From: Isoetes taiwanensis
Taxonomy: Eukaryota; Streptophyta; Lycopodiopsida; Isoetales; Isoetaceae
Direction: 5' to 3'
Assembly: GCA_021234155.1 (NCBI GenBank)
Contig: JAJEKV010000126.1
Coordinates: forward strand, 2,041,771 to 2,105,770
Length of the DNA stretch: 64,000 bases
In this document: positions 1 to 11,017 of the stretch, piece by piece
How the letters are laid out: the number at the start of each line of letters is the position of its first letter
Numbering within the stretch: position 1 is the stretch's first letter
Notes under the pieces: generated by a model
What the model was told of the DNA's origin: nothing
Database searches by the model: none
What the model saw: only the letters and a program-made list of their open reading frames with translations
Program-made: the position numbers and the translations under genes

Positions 1-2603
1 TTATTGGAACAAGGGTTTATACGGCCGAGTGTTTCTCCATTTGGTGCGCCAGTTTTGTTTGTAAAAAAGAAAGATGGGACATTAAGGTTATGTATTCATT
101 ACCGCATGCTTAACCGTAATATAATGAAGAATAAATATGCATTGCCTAGGGTTGATGAGTTATTTGATCAGTTGGGACAAGCTAAGTATTTCACAAAAAT
201 TGATCTACGATCTAGTTATCATCAGATCCGGATCATGGATACAGATATTTATAAGACTGCCTTTAGGACACGCTACAGACATTACGAGTTTGTTGTAATG
301 CCGTTTGGGTTGACAAATGCTCCCGCCACTTTTATGCGCCTAATGAATGAGATATTCCGATCTTTCCTGGATAAATTTATATTGGTTTTCTTTGATGATA
401 TTTTGTTATATTCCAGGACATTAGAGGAGCATGTGGAACATGTAAAACAGACATTAGCTATTTTGCGACAAGAGAAGTTGTATGGTAAGTTATCTAAGTG
501 TTCTTTTGCACAAACTAGATTGGTATATCTTGGGCATGTTATTTCAGAAAAGGGATTAGAGCCAGATCCTTCTAAGATTGAGGCAGTTAGAGATTGGCCC
601 ACACCAAAGACGGTGAAAGAGGTAAGATTATTCTTGGGGTTAGCGGGGTATTACCGCAAATTTGTTCCTAAATTTGCAAAAATTGCTGCTCCTTTGACTT
701 CTTTGTTGGGTAAGAAGAATGATTTGCATTGGACTGATAGTTGTCAGGAAAGTTTCCAAAAGCTAAAGGATGTTTTGATTAGTGCACCAATTTTAAGGAT
801 TACAGACATGAATATACCCTTCCACGTAGTCACTGATGCTTCTGGGAAAGCTATAGGAGGAGTCTTGCTGCAGGATGGCCGAGTTGGTGCTATTATCTCC
901 TGCTCAACAAAATTACCCAGTGCATGATCTGGAAATGTTGGCTATTATCCATGCCTTAAGGGTATGGAGACATTATTTATTGGGTCGTCGTTTCTTTTTG
1001 AAGACTAACCACCAAAATCTGAAGTATTTTGCAAAACAGCCATATTTGAATAATAGGCAAAGGAGGTGGATGCAATTAAGAGAAGAGTATGATTTTGAAA
1101 TTGAATATCAACCTGGCAAAGAAAATGTGATTGCTGATGCTTTGTCTCGAAGGTCATTTCTAACCTCTATTAGTGTGTTACAAGGGCAATGGGATGCAGA
1201 TATTCTTAGCAAATTGAGGAATGATCCATATTTTGCACCTTTGTTTGGAGAACCCTCAAGATTTTCCGAGGTATGCATTGTCCAAAGGGGTTTTATATTA
1301 TAATGGCCGTATGTGTATTCCTAATGATCATGAGTTGAGATTGAGGTTGCTATATGAAGCACATGATAGTCCGTTGGCGGGCCACCCAGGGGTACACAAA
1401 ACTTTGAGGAAAATGCGCCAGAATTTCTTTTGGCCAGGGCAGAAGAAGATAGTTAAGGAGTACGTGGCTAGGTCTTTATCTTGTCAGAAGGTAAAAGCAT
1501 CAAGGTTTAGGGAGCTTGGAGAATTACAACCTTTAGTAATTCCATCTTCTAAGTGGGAGAGTATTTCCATGGACTTCATTGTTGAACTTCCCCGGACATG
1601 TTCAGGTTATGATGCAATTTATGTTGTGGTTGATTGATTAACTAAGCAGGCCCATTTTATGCCTACGAAGACTACTGCTACGGCAATGGATATTGCTAAG
1701 TTATTTGTTAAGGAGATTTTTAGGTTGCATGGGATGACGACCACTATTTCATCAGATCAAGATACAAAGTTTATGAGCCAATTTTGGCAAGGGTTATTTC
1801 AAAATATTGGGACTAAGTTATATGTCAGTACATCTTATCGTCCTCAAGCAGATGGCCAAGTGGAGCGAGTTAATCAAATCTTGGAGGATATGCTCAGAAT
1901 GTATGTGCATAGTCAACCAAAGGTATGGGATTCCTATTTGTATTTGGCTGAGTTTGCATACAATAACACTTATCAAGATTCCATTAAAATGAGTCCTTTT
2001 GAGGCAATGTATGGTAAGGAGTGTCGTTGTCCTCCTAACTGGAGAGATCCCCAATGCAATGTTGAAGCAGCTAATGAAGTAGCGGAGGACATGGAAGCTC
2101 AGCTAAGGAGACTTCGACAGAATTTGGCTGTGGCACAAAATAGACAGAAGCAGTATGCAAATGAGAGACGTAGACCACTTGAATTTCAAAAAGGGGATTA
2201 TGTGTTCTTGAGGATTAATCCCAAGCAGAGTTCACTGGCATTTAAAAGTGCAGGTAAATGGGCCCCTAGCTATGCGGGTCCGTATGAAATTTTGGAACAT
2301 ATTGGCAAGGTGGCTTATAGATTGGAGTTGCCCTCGCACTTGAAAGTACATAATGTCTTTCACATGAGTAACTTAAGGAAGTATGTGTTTGATCCTTCCC
2401 ATATGTCGGGGGACGATGATTTGGTAAGCAGAGAGAACTTCCCCGTACCCCACTGCAATGTATTCCCGAGAGAGGAAACCCGTCGCTTAAGGAGGCGAAC
2501 AATACGTAGATTTTTGGTTCAATGGGCGGGTTGTCCTGAGGAAGATGCCACATGGGAAGATGCCAATTGGATTCTTCGTGAGTTTCCGGAGATGCACCCA
2601 TGA
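1..2603 (+). pseudogene. pol: Ty3/gypsy pol, copy A (5' end outside window)
   Basis: The reverse transcriptase core is open from the window edge, with the catalytic FFDDILLYS motif around 391-417 (the usual Y/F-x-D-D). RNase H follows: VTDASGKA near 829 and DALSRR near 1137. The frame shifts between about 870 and 930. The integrase zinc region (1360-1490) keeps both His, but the first Cys of C-x2-C is Ser. The integrase core has its first Asp in SMDFI near 1570, then an in-frame TGA at 1635-1637. SDQD near 1752 and GQVER near 1855 supply the other acidic residues. The C-terminal chromodomain (FLVQWAGCPEEDATWED, about 2506-2575) marks the chromovirus clade. A copy-specific extra base near 1240 breaks the RNase H-integrase linker. 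It cannot make a full polyprotein as written. Confidence 0.93.
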
Positions 2604-2620
2604 GGACATGGGTTGAATTT

Positions 2621-2632
2621 TTGGAGGAGAGA
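2621..2632 (+). other. Polypurine tract, copy A
   Basis: The purine run TTGGAGGAGAGA lies just 5' of the LTR and about 17 bp after the pol stop, the expected site for plus-strand priming. Equivalent tracts occur in the other two copies. Confidence 0.8.
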
Positions 2633-2633
2633 C

Positions 2634-4974
2634 CAGAATTTACCTAGGATTTTGAGGTATATTGTGGAATTATTTTATTAAAGGATGCAAAGGAATATTA
2701 ATCAAAATATCACGATGATGCTTGAGTAGTAATACGTCAGATATGTAGAGATTATACTGACCGTAATAATCGTATCTAAAAATAAGAATAAGCATAGTGG
2801 AAAAGCATTTGGAAGGAGATAGATTGCAGAGGGATTGCTGAAGGAGCGAATTGCGTGCAGAGCTCTGGGAGCGTGTTGGAGTGCAGAAGAATCAAGCGGG
2901 ATTCCAGATGGGAATCAAGTCTTACATCTGGGGTTTTTCTAGCGTTAGTATTATTAATGATTGTCTCTGGAACATAGCATAGATCTGGAATTGAATGATA
3001 TTGGCGTGGTTATAAACAAGCATGCATGGTTTGTAGATAGAGATTTTGAATACTTAGAAAATCATCTAGTTTAATAAGATCCAATAATCTTCATCATGTA
3101 AATCTTCCAATCCATTACACCATTACGAGGAAGAAGTTGGGAAAGCTTAGAATGACCAAAATCCTTGAAGGATGAATCCAGAAATAATGCAGAGGCAGTG
3201 AACCGGGAAAGACGGCGGGGTTTTATTTGCATGTTTGCTAACGTAATCCGCGGATAATCCGTTGATCCCGGCGTGTTTAAAAGCATGGAACAGCCCGGAA
3301 TGGGCCGATTTGGGCCTTAAAGAGGTCGATTTGGCATCATAAGGAAGAATCAAGGAGTTTTCATCAAGATTTGGCAGCCACAAATCTGATTTTGGGAGCC
3401 AAGAACTGCTTGAAATTGCCCGATTTGGGCCATAAACAGGTCGAAATGATCCGGAAACTCCTTGGCAAGTAAAATCGGCAGGATTCAAGAGGTTTTGGGG
3501 CTGATTCGATGGCCCGAGGCCGGAATTTGGAGCCGCAAAATGAAGTTCGTGCTCATTAACGTAGTTAGGGTTAGGTGTTAACAATTAATTTTTAGTTAGT
3601 AAGGCAATAGTTAGTAAGGTTAAGAAATTAAAGCTAAGGTTATAAGTTAAATTACAATAGTAAGGGTTAGTTGGAGCAAGGGATAGGTTCGGAATTGATT
3701 AAAGGTGGAGGCCCTTGTTAAGGCGGTTTATGCTAATAGTCATAACTACATGAGCAATCTAGTAAGCTAGCTAGTTATAATTTAAAAAGCCTTTGGAATT
3801 AGTTAAAGTAAGAGAGAAAATAAAAACACAAGACATAAGTGTTCCGTATGGAGGAAGTTTATAACGGAAGCATAATAATAATTGAATGCTATAGTTTAGA
3901 CATCATTTAAGCCTTAAATATGGATATTAACCTTGTTGTTAGTGAATCTTGGAAAGGGGTAGATAATTGTCTTTTATTTGATGGTGATAGTTGCATATTG
4001 CATTATTGAGGCTATCATAATTATTGAATCGTGGTTGAACTTTTCCGTGTTACATAGAGTGTGTATGGAATTAACTTGATGTAAGCTTGTTAAGGCATGG
4101 GTTATAATGATGGGAATTATGTAATTATCTATGATGTAATTCTTTGATATAGACCTCTGGGGCCGGAGTCTAGGTGCGATGGTCTAGACTCACGGTTTTG
4201 CACAGTGCTATGCAAATGGTAATATTTGAACATCGGGCGTTGGTACCGTATGGTACAACGTCATGCACAGTAAGTGGTCCTCCAATGCTGGACGCAGCGT
4301 GGATGGGTGTGTACACACGTGGTTACCCCGCCTCTATGTCACTGGCCTGATCAGCCGAGTTGACCTTGCTCAGACCCAGAGGAATATTGGTTGCAATGTT
4401 GATGCTATGGTTGCTTGGTTATTGTGTATGTGGTTTTAATGTTGGAATCAAGTTGCAATGGCTATGCTTGGTATAATTATGCATTGTGGTTATGCTTGTT
4501 GGATTAATTACTTGGGTTGCAGGGGCGAGGTTACGGTAAGGCTACGTTATTGTTCTAAGTTAACGCTTTGTGATTATTAATGCTAGACATGTCCTAGATT
4601 CCCCGATCCCCACTTAGTCCGTGTGACTAACCCCGTGGTTAATGGTGTAAGCAGAAGTGCGAGATGCTCCGGAGAGTAGTCAAGCTTCAGAAAGGCGAGA
4701 GTAGAAGAGTGTGGATTGTTATTCAGTAAACTTGACTATTAATACTATTAATATTATATATGGGCTTAAAGCTATAATTATTTTAAAACTTTGGTTGTGG
4801 TGTGGGGTTTTTGCTGAGCAATGGCAAGTATAACTTTTGGGACCTTAGAGCACGTATAAAGATTAAATTCTTTACCTAAGTATGCATGTATTAATTTCTT
4901 GAGTTGCAACGGTTAAATAGATCCAACGGTAGAGATCGATGGGATCTCCAGTTACCGAGAGGTTAACCGTCACA
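2634..4974 (+). repeat. Ty3/gypsy LTR between copies A and B
   Basis: About 2.34 kb between the polypurine tract of copy A and the primer-binding site of copy B, repeated at 8423-10750 and 14208-16552. The right end is CCGTCACA, the inverted partner of the TGTAACGG start seen in the third LTR. The first nine bases here (CAGAATTTA) differ from that start. No long open frame is conserved. The AT-rich 3540-4140 section is almost identical in all three LTRs, while scattered differences fall mostly at CAG/CTG and CCGG sites. Confidence 0.88.
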
Positions 4975-4976
4975 GT

Positions 4977-4990
4977 TGGTATCAGAGCCA
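4977..4990 (+). other. Primer-binding site (initiator tRNA-Met), copy B
   Basis: TGGTATCAGAGCCA matches the complement of the 3' end of plant initiator methionine tRNA and starts 2 nt after the LTR end, the normal position for minus-strand priming. Confidence 0.9.
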
Positions 4991-5062
4991 AGTTTCTGGT
5001 TAGTGGATTATGAGATTTTTGATTATTGATGATATTTGCTATGGTTCCAGATTCTTGTAGAG

Positions 5063-5239
5063 ATGAGTTTTCCAGGAGGATCCCGTGAGGAGTGGGCCTA
5101 GTGGAACCTCCGATATAGCCGATATCTTGCAGGCTATCCAGCGAGTGTTGCAGCAGAGTGCATCGCAACAAAAGACAACAGCTGACAAGGCAGTAGAGAA
5201 GGTGTTGAAGGACACTAAGAGGGAAGTATTATTCATGGA
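5063..5239 (+). pseudogene. gag: Gag N-terminal remnant, copy B
   Basis: An ATG 73 nt after the primer-binding site opens a short frame. Its equivalent in copy C begins MSFPGGSPGG and continues into a Q/A/K-rich segment of about 55 residues. It then joins protease sequence directly, out of frame. A normal chromovirus Gag of several hundred residues, with matrix/capsid regions and a CCHC zinc knuckle, is absent: only about 260 bp separate the primer-binding site from the protease active site. Near 5083 copy B also differs from copy C at a CCAGGAGG stretch, which breaks the frame. No other gag lies in either copy whose 5' end is visible, so this family appears internally deleted and would need Gag in trans. 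Confidence 0.7.
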
Positions 5240-8200
5240 GTTCCTGTTCTCTTTCTTATTGATTGTGGTAGTACACATTGTTTTATTTCCCCAAGGCTGG
5301 CAAAGAAACTAGATTTGAATATGATTAGTCGGGACCCTAGATATGTGGAGTTGGCTGATGGTAAAATTAAGACTTCTTATGCTAAGGTAGACAATCTTAA
5401 ATTCCAAGCAGGAGATCTTGAGTCCCATACTAGTTTTGAAGTATTGAGCCTAGGGAAGTATGATGCTATTCTAAGTATGTGCTGGAAGGATTGCCTTCAT
5501 CATTAGTGGTTACACCTTTGTCCCGAAAAAGTTTTAAGAAACAGATTAAGAACGGTTGCATAAGAATGGGATGTGCATTTTTGGGTACCGCAGAGTTACA
5601 GGAACAACCTATTGCTCCTGAGATCCAGAAAGTGTTGGATGACTTCTCTGATGTGTTTCCTAAAGAATTAACAGAATTGCCTCCACATAGAATGGTAGAT
5701 CATGAGATAGAACTTGTTCCTCGGGCTGAACCTACATCAAGGCCACCATATAGATTTCATGCATTAGAGATGGCCAAATTGAACAAACAGTTAGCGGAAT
5801 TATTGGAACAAGGGTTTATACTACCGAAAGTGTTTCTCCATTTGGTGCGCCGCTTTTGTTTGTAAAAAAGAAAGATGGGACATTAAGGTTATGTATTCAT
5901 TACCGCATGCTTAACCAGATTACAGTGAAGAATAAATATGCATTGCCTAGGGTTGATGAGTTATTTGATCAGTTGGGACAAGCTAAGTATTTCACAAAAA
6001 TTGATCTACGATCTAGTTATCATCGATCCTGATCATGGATACGATATTTATAAGACCGCCTTTTTAGGACACGCCACATTATTACGAGTTTGTTGTAATG
6101 CCGCTTGGGTTGACAAATGCTCCGCCACTTTTATGCCCTAATGAATGAGATATTCCATCTTTCCCGGATAAATTTATATTGGTTTTCTTTGATGATATTT
6201 TGTTATATTCCAGGACATTAGAGGAGCATGTGGAACATGTAAAACATACATTAGCTATTTTGCGACAAGAGAAGTTGTATGGTAAGTTATCTAAGTGTTC
6301 TTTTGCACAAACTAGATTGGTATATCTTGGGCATGTTATTTCGTAAAAGGGATTAGAGCCGATCCTTCTAAGATTGAGGCGCTTAGAGATTGGCCCACAC
6401 CAAAGACGGTGAAAGAGGTAAGATTATTCTTGGGGTTAGCGGGTATTACCGCAAATTTGTTCCTAAATTTGCAAAAATTGCTGCTCCTTTGACTTCTTTG
6501 TTGGGTAAGAAGAATGATTTGCATTGGACTGATAGTTGTCAGGAAAGTTTCCAAAAGCTAAAGGATGTTTTGATTAGTGCACCAATTTTAAGGATTACAG
6601 ACATGAATATACCCTTCCACGTAGTCACTGATGCTTCTGGGAAAGCTATAGGAGGAGTCTTGCTTTGCAGGATGGCCGAAGTTGGTGCTATTATCTCCCC
6701 GCTCAACAAAATTACCCAAAGCATGATCCGGAAATGTTGGCTATTATCCATGCCTTAAGGGTATGGAGACATTATTTATTGGGTCGTCGTTTCTTTTTGA
6801 AGACTAACCACCAAAATCTGAAGTATTTTGCAAAACAGCCATATTTGAATAATAGGCAAAGGAGGTGGATGCAATTAAGAGAAGAGTATGATTTTGAAAT
6901 TGAATATCAACCTGGCAAAGAAAATGTGATTGCTGATGCTTTGTCTCGAAGGTCATTTCTAACCTCTATTAGTGTGTTACAAGGGCAATGGGATGCAGAT
7001 ATTCTTAGCAAATTGAGGAATGATCCATATTTTGCACCTGTGTTGGAGAACCCTCAAGATTTTCCGAGGTATGCATTGTCCAAAGGGGTTTTATATTATA
7101 ATGGCCGTATGTGTATTCCTAATGATCATGAGTTGAGATTGAGGTTGCTATATGAAGCACATGATAGTCCGCTATGGCCACCCCCGGTACACAAAACTTT
7201 GAGGAAAATGCTTTAATTTCTTTTGGCCGTAAGCGTAAGAAGATAGTTAAGGAGTACGTGGCTAGGTCTTTATCTTGTCAGAAGGTAAAAGCATCAAGGT
7301 TTAGGGAGCTTGGAGAATTACAACCTTTAGTAATTCCATCTTCTAAGTGGGAGAGTATTTCCATGGACTTCATTGTTGAACTTCCCCGGACATGTTCAGG
7401 TTATGATGCAATTTATGTTGTGGTTGATTGATTAACTAAGCAGGCCCATTTTATGCCTACGAAGACTACTGCTACGGCAATGGATATTGCTAAGTTATTT
7501 GTTAAGGAGATTTTTAGGTTGCATGGGATGACGACCACTATTTCATCAGATCAAGATACAAAGTTTATGAGCCAATTTTGGCAAGGGTTATTTCAAAATA
7601 TTGGGACTAAGTTACATGTCAGTACATCTTATCGTCCTCAAGCAGATGGCCAAGTGGAGCGAGTTAATCAAATCTTGGAGGATATGCTCAGAATGTATGT
7701 GCCTAGTCAACCAAAGGTATGGGATTCCTATTTGTATTTGGCTGAGTTTGCATACAATAACACTTATCAAGATTCCATTGAAATGAGTCCTTTTGAGGCA
7801 ATGTATGGTAAGGAGTGTCGTTGTCCTCCTAACTGGAGAGATCCCCAATGCAATGTTGAAGCAGCTAATGAAGTAGCGGAGGACATGGAAGCTCAGCTAA
7901 GGAGACTTCGACAGAATTTATTGTGGGCACAAAATAGACGTAAGCGGTATGCAAATGAGAGACGTGAGACCACTTGAATTTCAAAAAGGGGATTATGTGT
8001 TCTTGAGGATTAATCCCAAGCGTAGTTCACCGGGCATTTAAAAGTGCAGTAAATGGGCCCCTAGCTATACGGGTCCGTATGAAATTTTGGAACATATTGG
8101 CAAGGTGGCTTATAGATTGGAGTTGCCCTCGCACTTGAAAGTACATAATGTCTTTCACATGAGTAACTTAAGGAAGTATGTGTTTGATCCTTCCCATATG

Positions 8201-8393
8201 TCTGGGACGATGATTTGGTAAGCAGAGAACTTCCCTGTACCCCCCACCGTAACGTATTCTCGCGAGAGGAAACCCGCCGCTAAGGAGGCGAACAATACGT
8301 AGATTTTGGTTCAATGGGCTGTTGTCCCGAGGAAGATGCCACATGGGAAGATGCCAATTGATTCTTCGTGAGTTTCCGGAGATGCACCCATGA
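5240..8393 (+). pseudogene. pol: Ty3/gypsy protease-pol, copy B (heavily disrupted)
   Basis: The protease starts near 5240, with the active-site triad written Asp-Cys-Gly at 5261-5269 (normally DSG/DTG). The frame changes near 5480. The RT N-terminal part runs to about 5865 and is then broken repeatedly (near 5822, 6025, 6060, 6110, 6145 and a TAA at 6344-6346). RNase H resumes at about 6665, and the integrase zinc region is damaged near 7175-7235. The integrase stop at 7429-7431 is the one seen in the other copies. The rest is open from 7453 to about 7977, followed by further indels through the chromodomain. This is the worst of the three copies, and its breaks coincide strikingly with CAG/CTG sites that are intact in copies A and C. 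Confidence 0.9.
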
Positions 8394-8410
8394 GGACATG
8401 GGTTGAATTT

Positions 8411-8422
8411 TTGGAGGAGAGA
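8411..8422 (+). other. Polypurine tract, copy B
   Basis: TTGGAGGAGAGA directly before the second LTR, matching the tracts of copies A and C. Confidence 0.78.
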
Positions 8423-10750
8423 TCAGAATCTTACCTAGGATTTTGAGGTATATTGTGGAATTATTTTATTAAAGGATGCAAAGGAATATTAATCAAAATA
8501 TCACGATGCAGAGTAATACGTCAGATATGTAGAGATTATACCTTTACGTAATATCGGGTGTCTAAAAATAAGAATAAGCATAGTGGAAAAGCATTTGGAA
8601 GGAGATAGATTGCGAGAGGGATTGCCGGAAGGAGCCAATTGCGCAGCGTAGCTCGGGAGCGTGTTGGAGTGCGTAAGAATCAAGCGGGATTCCGATGGGG
8701 ATCAAGTCTTACATCCGGGGTTTTTCTAGCGTTAGTATTATTAATGATTGTCTCGAACATAGCATAGATCCGAATTGAATGATATTGGCGTGGTTATAAA
8801 CAAGCATGCATGGTTTGTAGATAGAGATTTTGAATACTTAGAAAATCATCTAGTTTAATAAGATCCAATAATCTTCATCATGTAAATCTTCCAATCCATT
8901 ACACCATTACGTAGAAGTTGGGAAAGCTTAGAATGACCAAAAATCCTTGAAGGATGAATCCGTAAATAATGCAGAGGCGTGAACCGGGAAAGACGGCGGG
9001 TTTTATTTGCATGTTGCTATGTAATCCGGCGGTATAATCCGCTGATCCCGGTGTTTAAAAGCATGGAACAGCCCCGAATGGGCCGATTTGGGCCTTAAAG
9101 AGGTCGATTTGGCATCATAAGGAAGAATCAAGGAGTTTTCATCAAGATTTGGCAGCCACAAATCTGATTTTGGGAGCCAAGAACTGCTTGGAAATTGCCC
9201 GATTTGGGCCATAAACGCATCGAAATGATCCGAAACTCCTTGGCAAGTAAAATCGGCAGGATTCAAGAGGTTTTGGGGCTGATTCGATGGCCCGGAGGCC
9301 GGAATTTGGAGCTGCAAAATGAAGTTCGTGCCTGCTAACGTAGTTAGGGTTAGGTGTTAACAATTAATTTTTAGTTAGTAAGGCAATAGTTAGTAAGGTT
9401 AAGAAATTAAAGCTAAGGTTATAAGTTAAATTACAATAGTAAGGGTTAGTTGGAGCAAGGGATAGGTTCGGAATTGATTAAAGCTGGAGGCCCTTGTTAA
9501 GGCGGTTTATGCTAATAGTCATAACTACATGAGCAATCTAGTAAGCTAGCTAGTTATAATTTAAAAAGCCTTTGGAATTAGTTAAAGTAAGAGAGAAAAT
9601 AAAAACACAAGACATAAGTGTTCCGTATGGAGGAAGTTTATAACGGAAGCATAATAATAATTGAATGCTATAGTTTAGACATCATTTAAGCCTTAAATAT
9701 GGATATTAACCTTGTTGTTAGTGAATCTTGGAAAGGGGTAGATAATTGTCTTTTATTTGATGGTGATAGTTGCATATTGCATTATTGAGGCTATCATAAT
9801 TATTGAATCGTGGTTGAACTTTTCCGTGTTACATAGAGTGTGTATGGAATTAACTTGATGTAAGCTTGTTAAGGCATGGGTTATAATGATGGGAATTATG
9901 TAATTATCTATGATGTAATTCTTTGATATAGACCTCTGGGGCCGGAGTCTAGGTGCGATGGTCTAGACTCACCCGCTTTGCACATGTGCTATGCAAATGG
10001 TAATATTTGAACATCGGCGCTGGTACCGGTATGGTACAACGCCATGCACGATAAGTGGTCCTCCAATGCGCCGGACGCTTGCGTGGATGGGTGTGTACAC
10101 ACGTGGGTTACCCCCTCTATGTCACCGGCCCGACACCGAGTTGACCTTGCTCGCACCAGGCAGGAATATTGGTTGCAATGTTGATGCTATGGTTGCTTGG
10201 TTATTGTGTATGTGGTTTTAATGTTGGAATCAAGTTGCAATGGCTATGCTTGGTATAATTATGCATTGTGGTTATGCTTGTTGGATTAATTACTTGGGTT
10301 GCAGGGGCGAGGTTACGGTAAGGCTACGTTATTGTTCTAAGTTAACGCTTTGTGATTATTAATGCTAGACATGTCCTAGATTCCCCGATCCCCACTTAGT
10401 CCGCAGGTGACTAACCCCGTGGTTAATGGTGTAAAGGTATGCGAGATGCTCCGGAGAGTCAAGCTTAAAGGCGAGAGTAGAAGAGTGTGGATTGTTATTC
10501 AGTAAACTTGACTATTAATACTATTAATATTATATATGGGCTTAAAGCTATAATTATTTTAAAACTTTGGTTGTGGTGTGGGGTTTTTGCTGAGCAATGG
10601 CAAGTATAACTTTTGGGACCTTAGAGCACGTATAAAGATTAAATTCTTTACCTAAGTATGCATGTATTAATTTCTTGAGTTGCAACGGTTAAATAGATCC
10701 AACGGTAGAGATCGATGGGATCTCCAGTTACCGAGAGGTTAACCGTCACA
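8423..10750 (+). repeat. Ty3/gypsy LTR between copies B and C
   Basis: About 2.33 kb, homologous along its whole length to the other two LTRs and ending CCGTCACA. The left edge is approximate because the terminal bases (TCAGAATCTTA) differ from the TGTAACGGA start of the third LTR. Local substitutions and small indels sit at CAG, CTG and CCGG sites, for example around 8600-8690 and 9970-10160, while intervening AT-rich blocks are unchanged. Confidence 0.87.
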
Positions 10751-10752
10751 GT

Positions 10753-10766
10753 TGGTATCAGAGCCA
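10753..10766 (+). other. Primer-binding site (initiator tRNA-Met), copy C
   Basis: TGGTATCAGAGCCA, 2 nt after the LTR end, identical to that of copy B. Confidence 0.9.
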
Positions 10767-10838
10767 AGTTTCTGGTTAGTGGATTATGAGATTTTTGATT
10801 ATTGATGATATTTGCTATGGTTCCAGATTCTTGTAGAG

Positions 10839-11017
10839 ATGAGTTTTCCAGGAGGATCCCCAGGAGGAGCTGGGCCTAGTGGAACCTCTGATATAGCCGA
10901 TATCTTGCAGGCTATCCAGCGAGTGTTGCAGCAGAGTGCATCGCAACAAAAGACAACAGCTGACAAGGCAGTAGAGAAGGTGTTGAAGGACACTAAGAGG
11001 GAAGTATTATTCATGGA
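10839..11017 (+). pseudogene. gag: Gag N-terminal remnant, copy C
   Basis: The same truncated Gag start as copy B, here with an unbroken frame from the ATG at 10839. It opens MSFPGGSPGG and is followed by a Gln/Ala/Lys-rich stretch resembling a short helix. After about 55 residues the DNA joins protease sequence in a different frame, and the open frame ends at 11090. The junction is the same in copies B and C, so the loss of capsid and zinc-knuckle coding predates the tandem duplication. Confidence 0.72.

Noticed and set aside
1818-2054. Minus-strand frames antisense to Ty3 integrase and chromodomain (also at 7612-7848 and 13392-13628)
   Set aside because: They repeat in each copy only because the plus-strand coding sequence does; no independent motif.
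3558-3580. Telomere-like TTAGGG units inside the LTR (also near 9340 and 15130)
   Set aside because: Only about two units, embedded in an LTR repeated three times and surrounded by loosely similar GTTAG phrases; not an interstitial telomere array.
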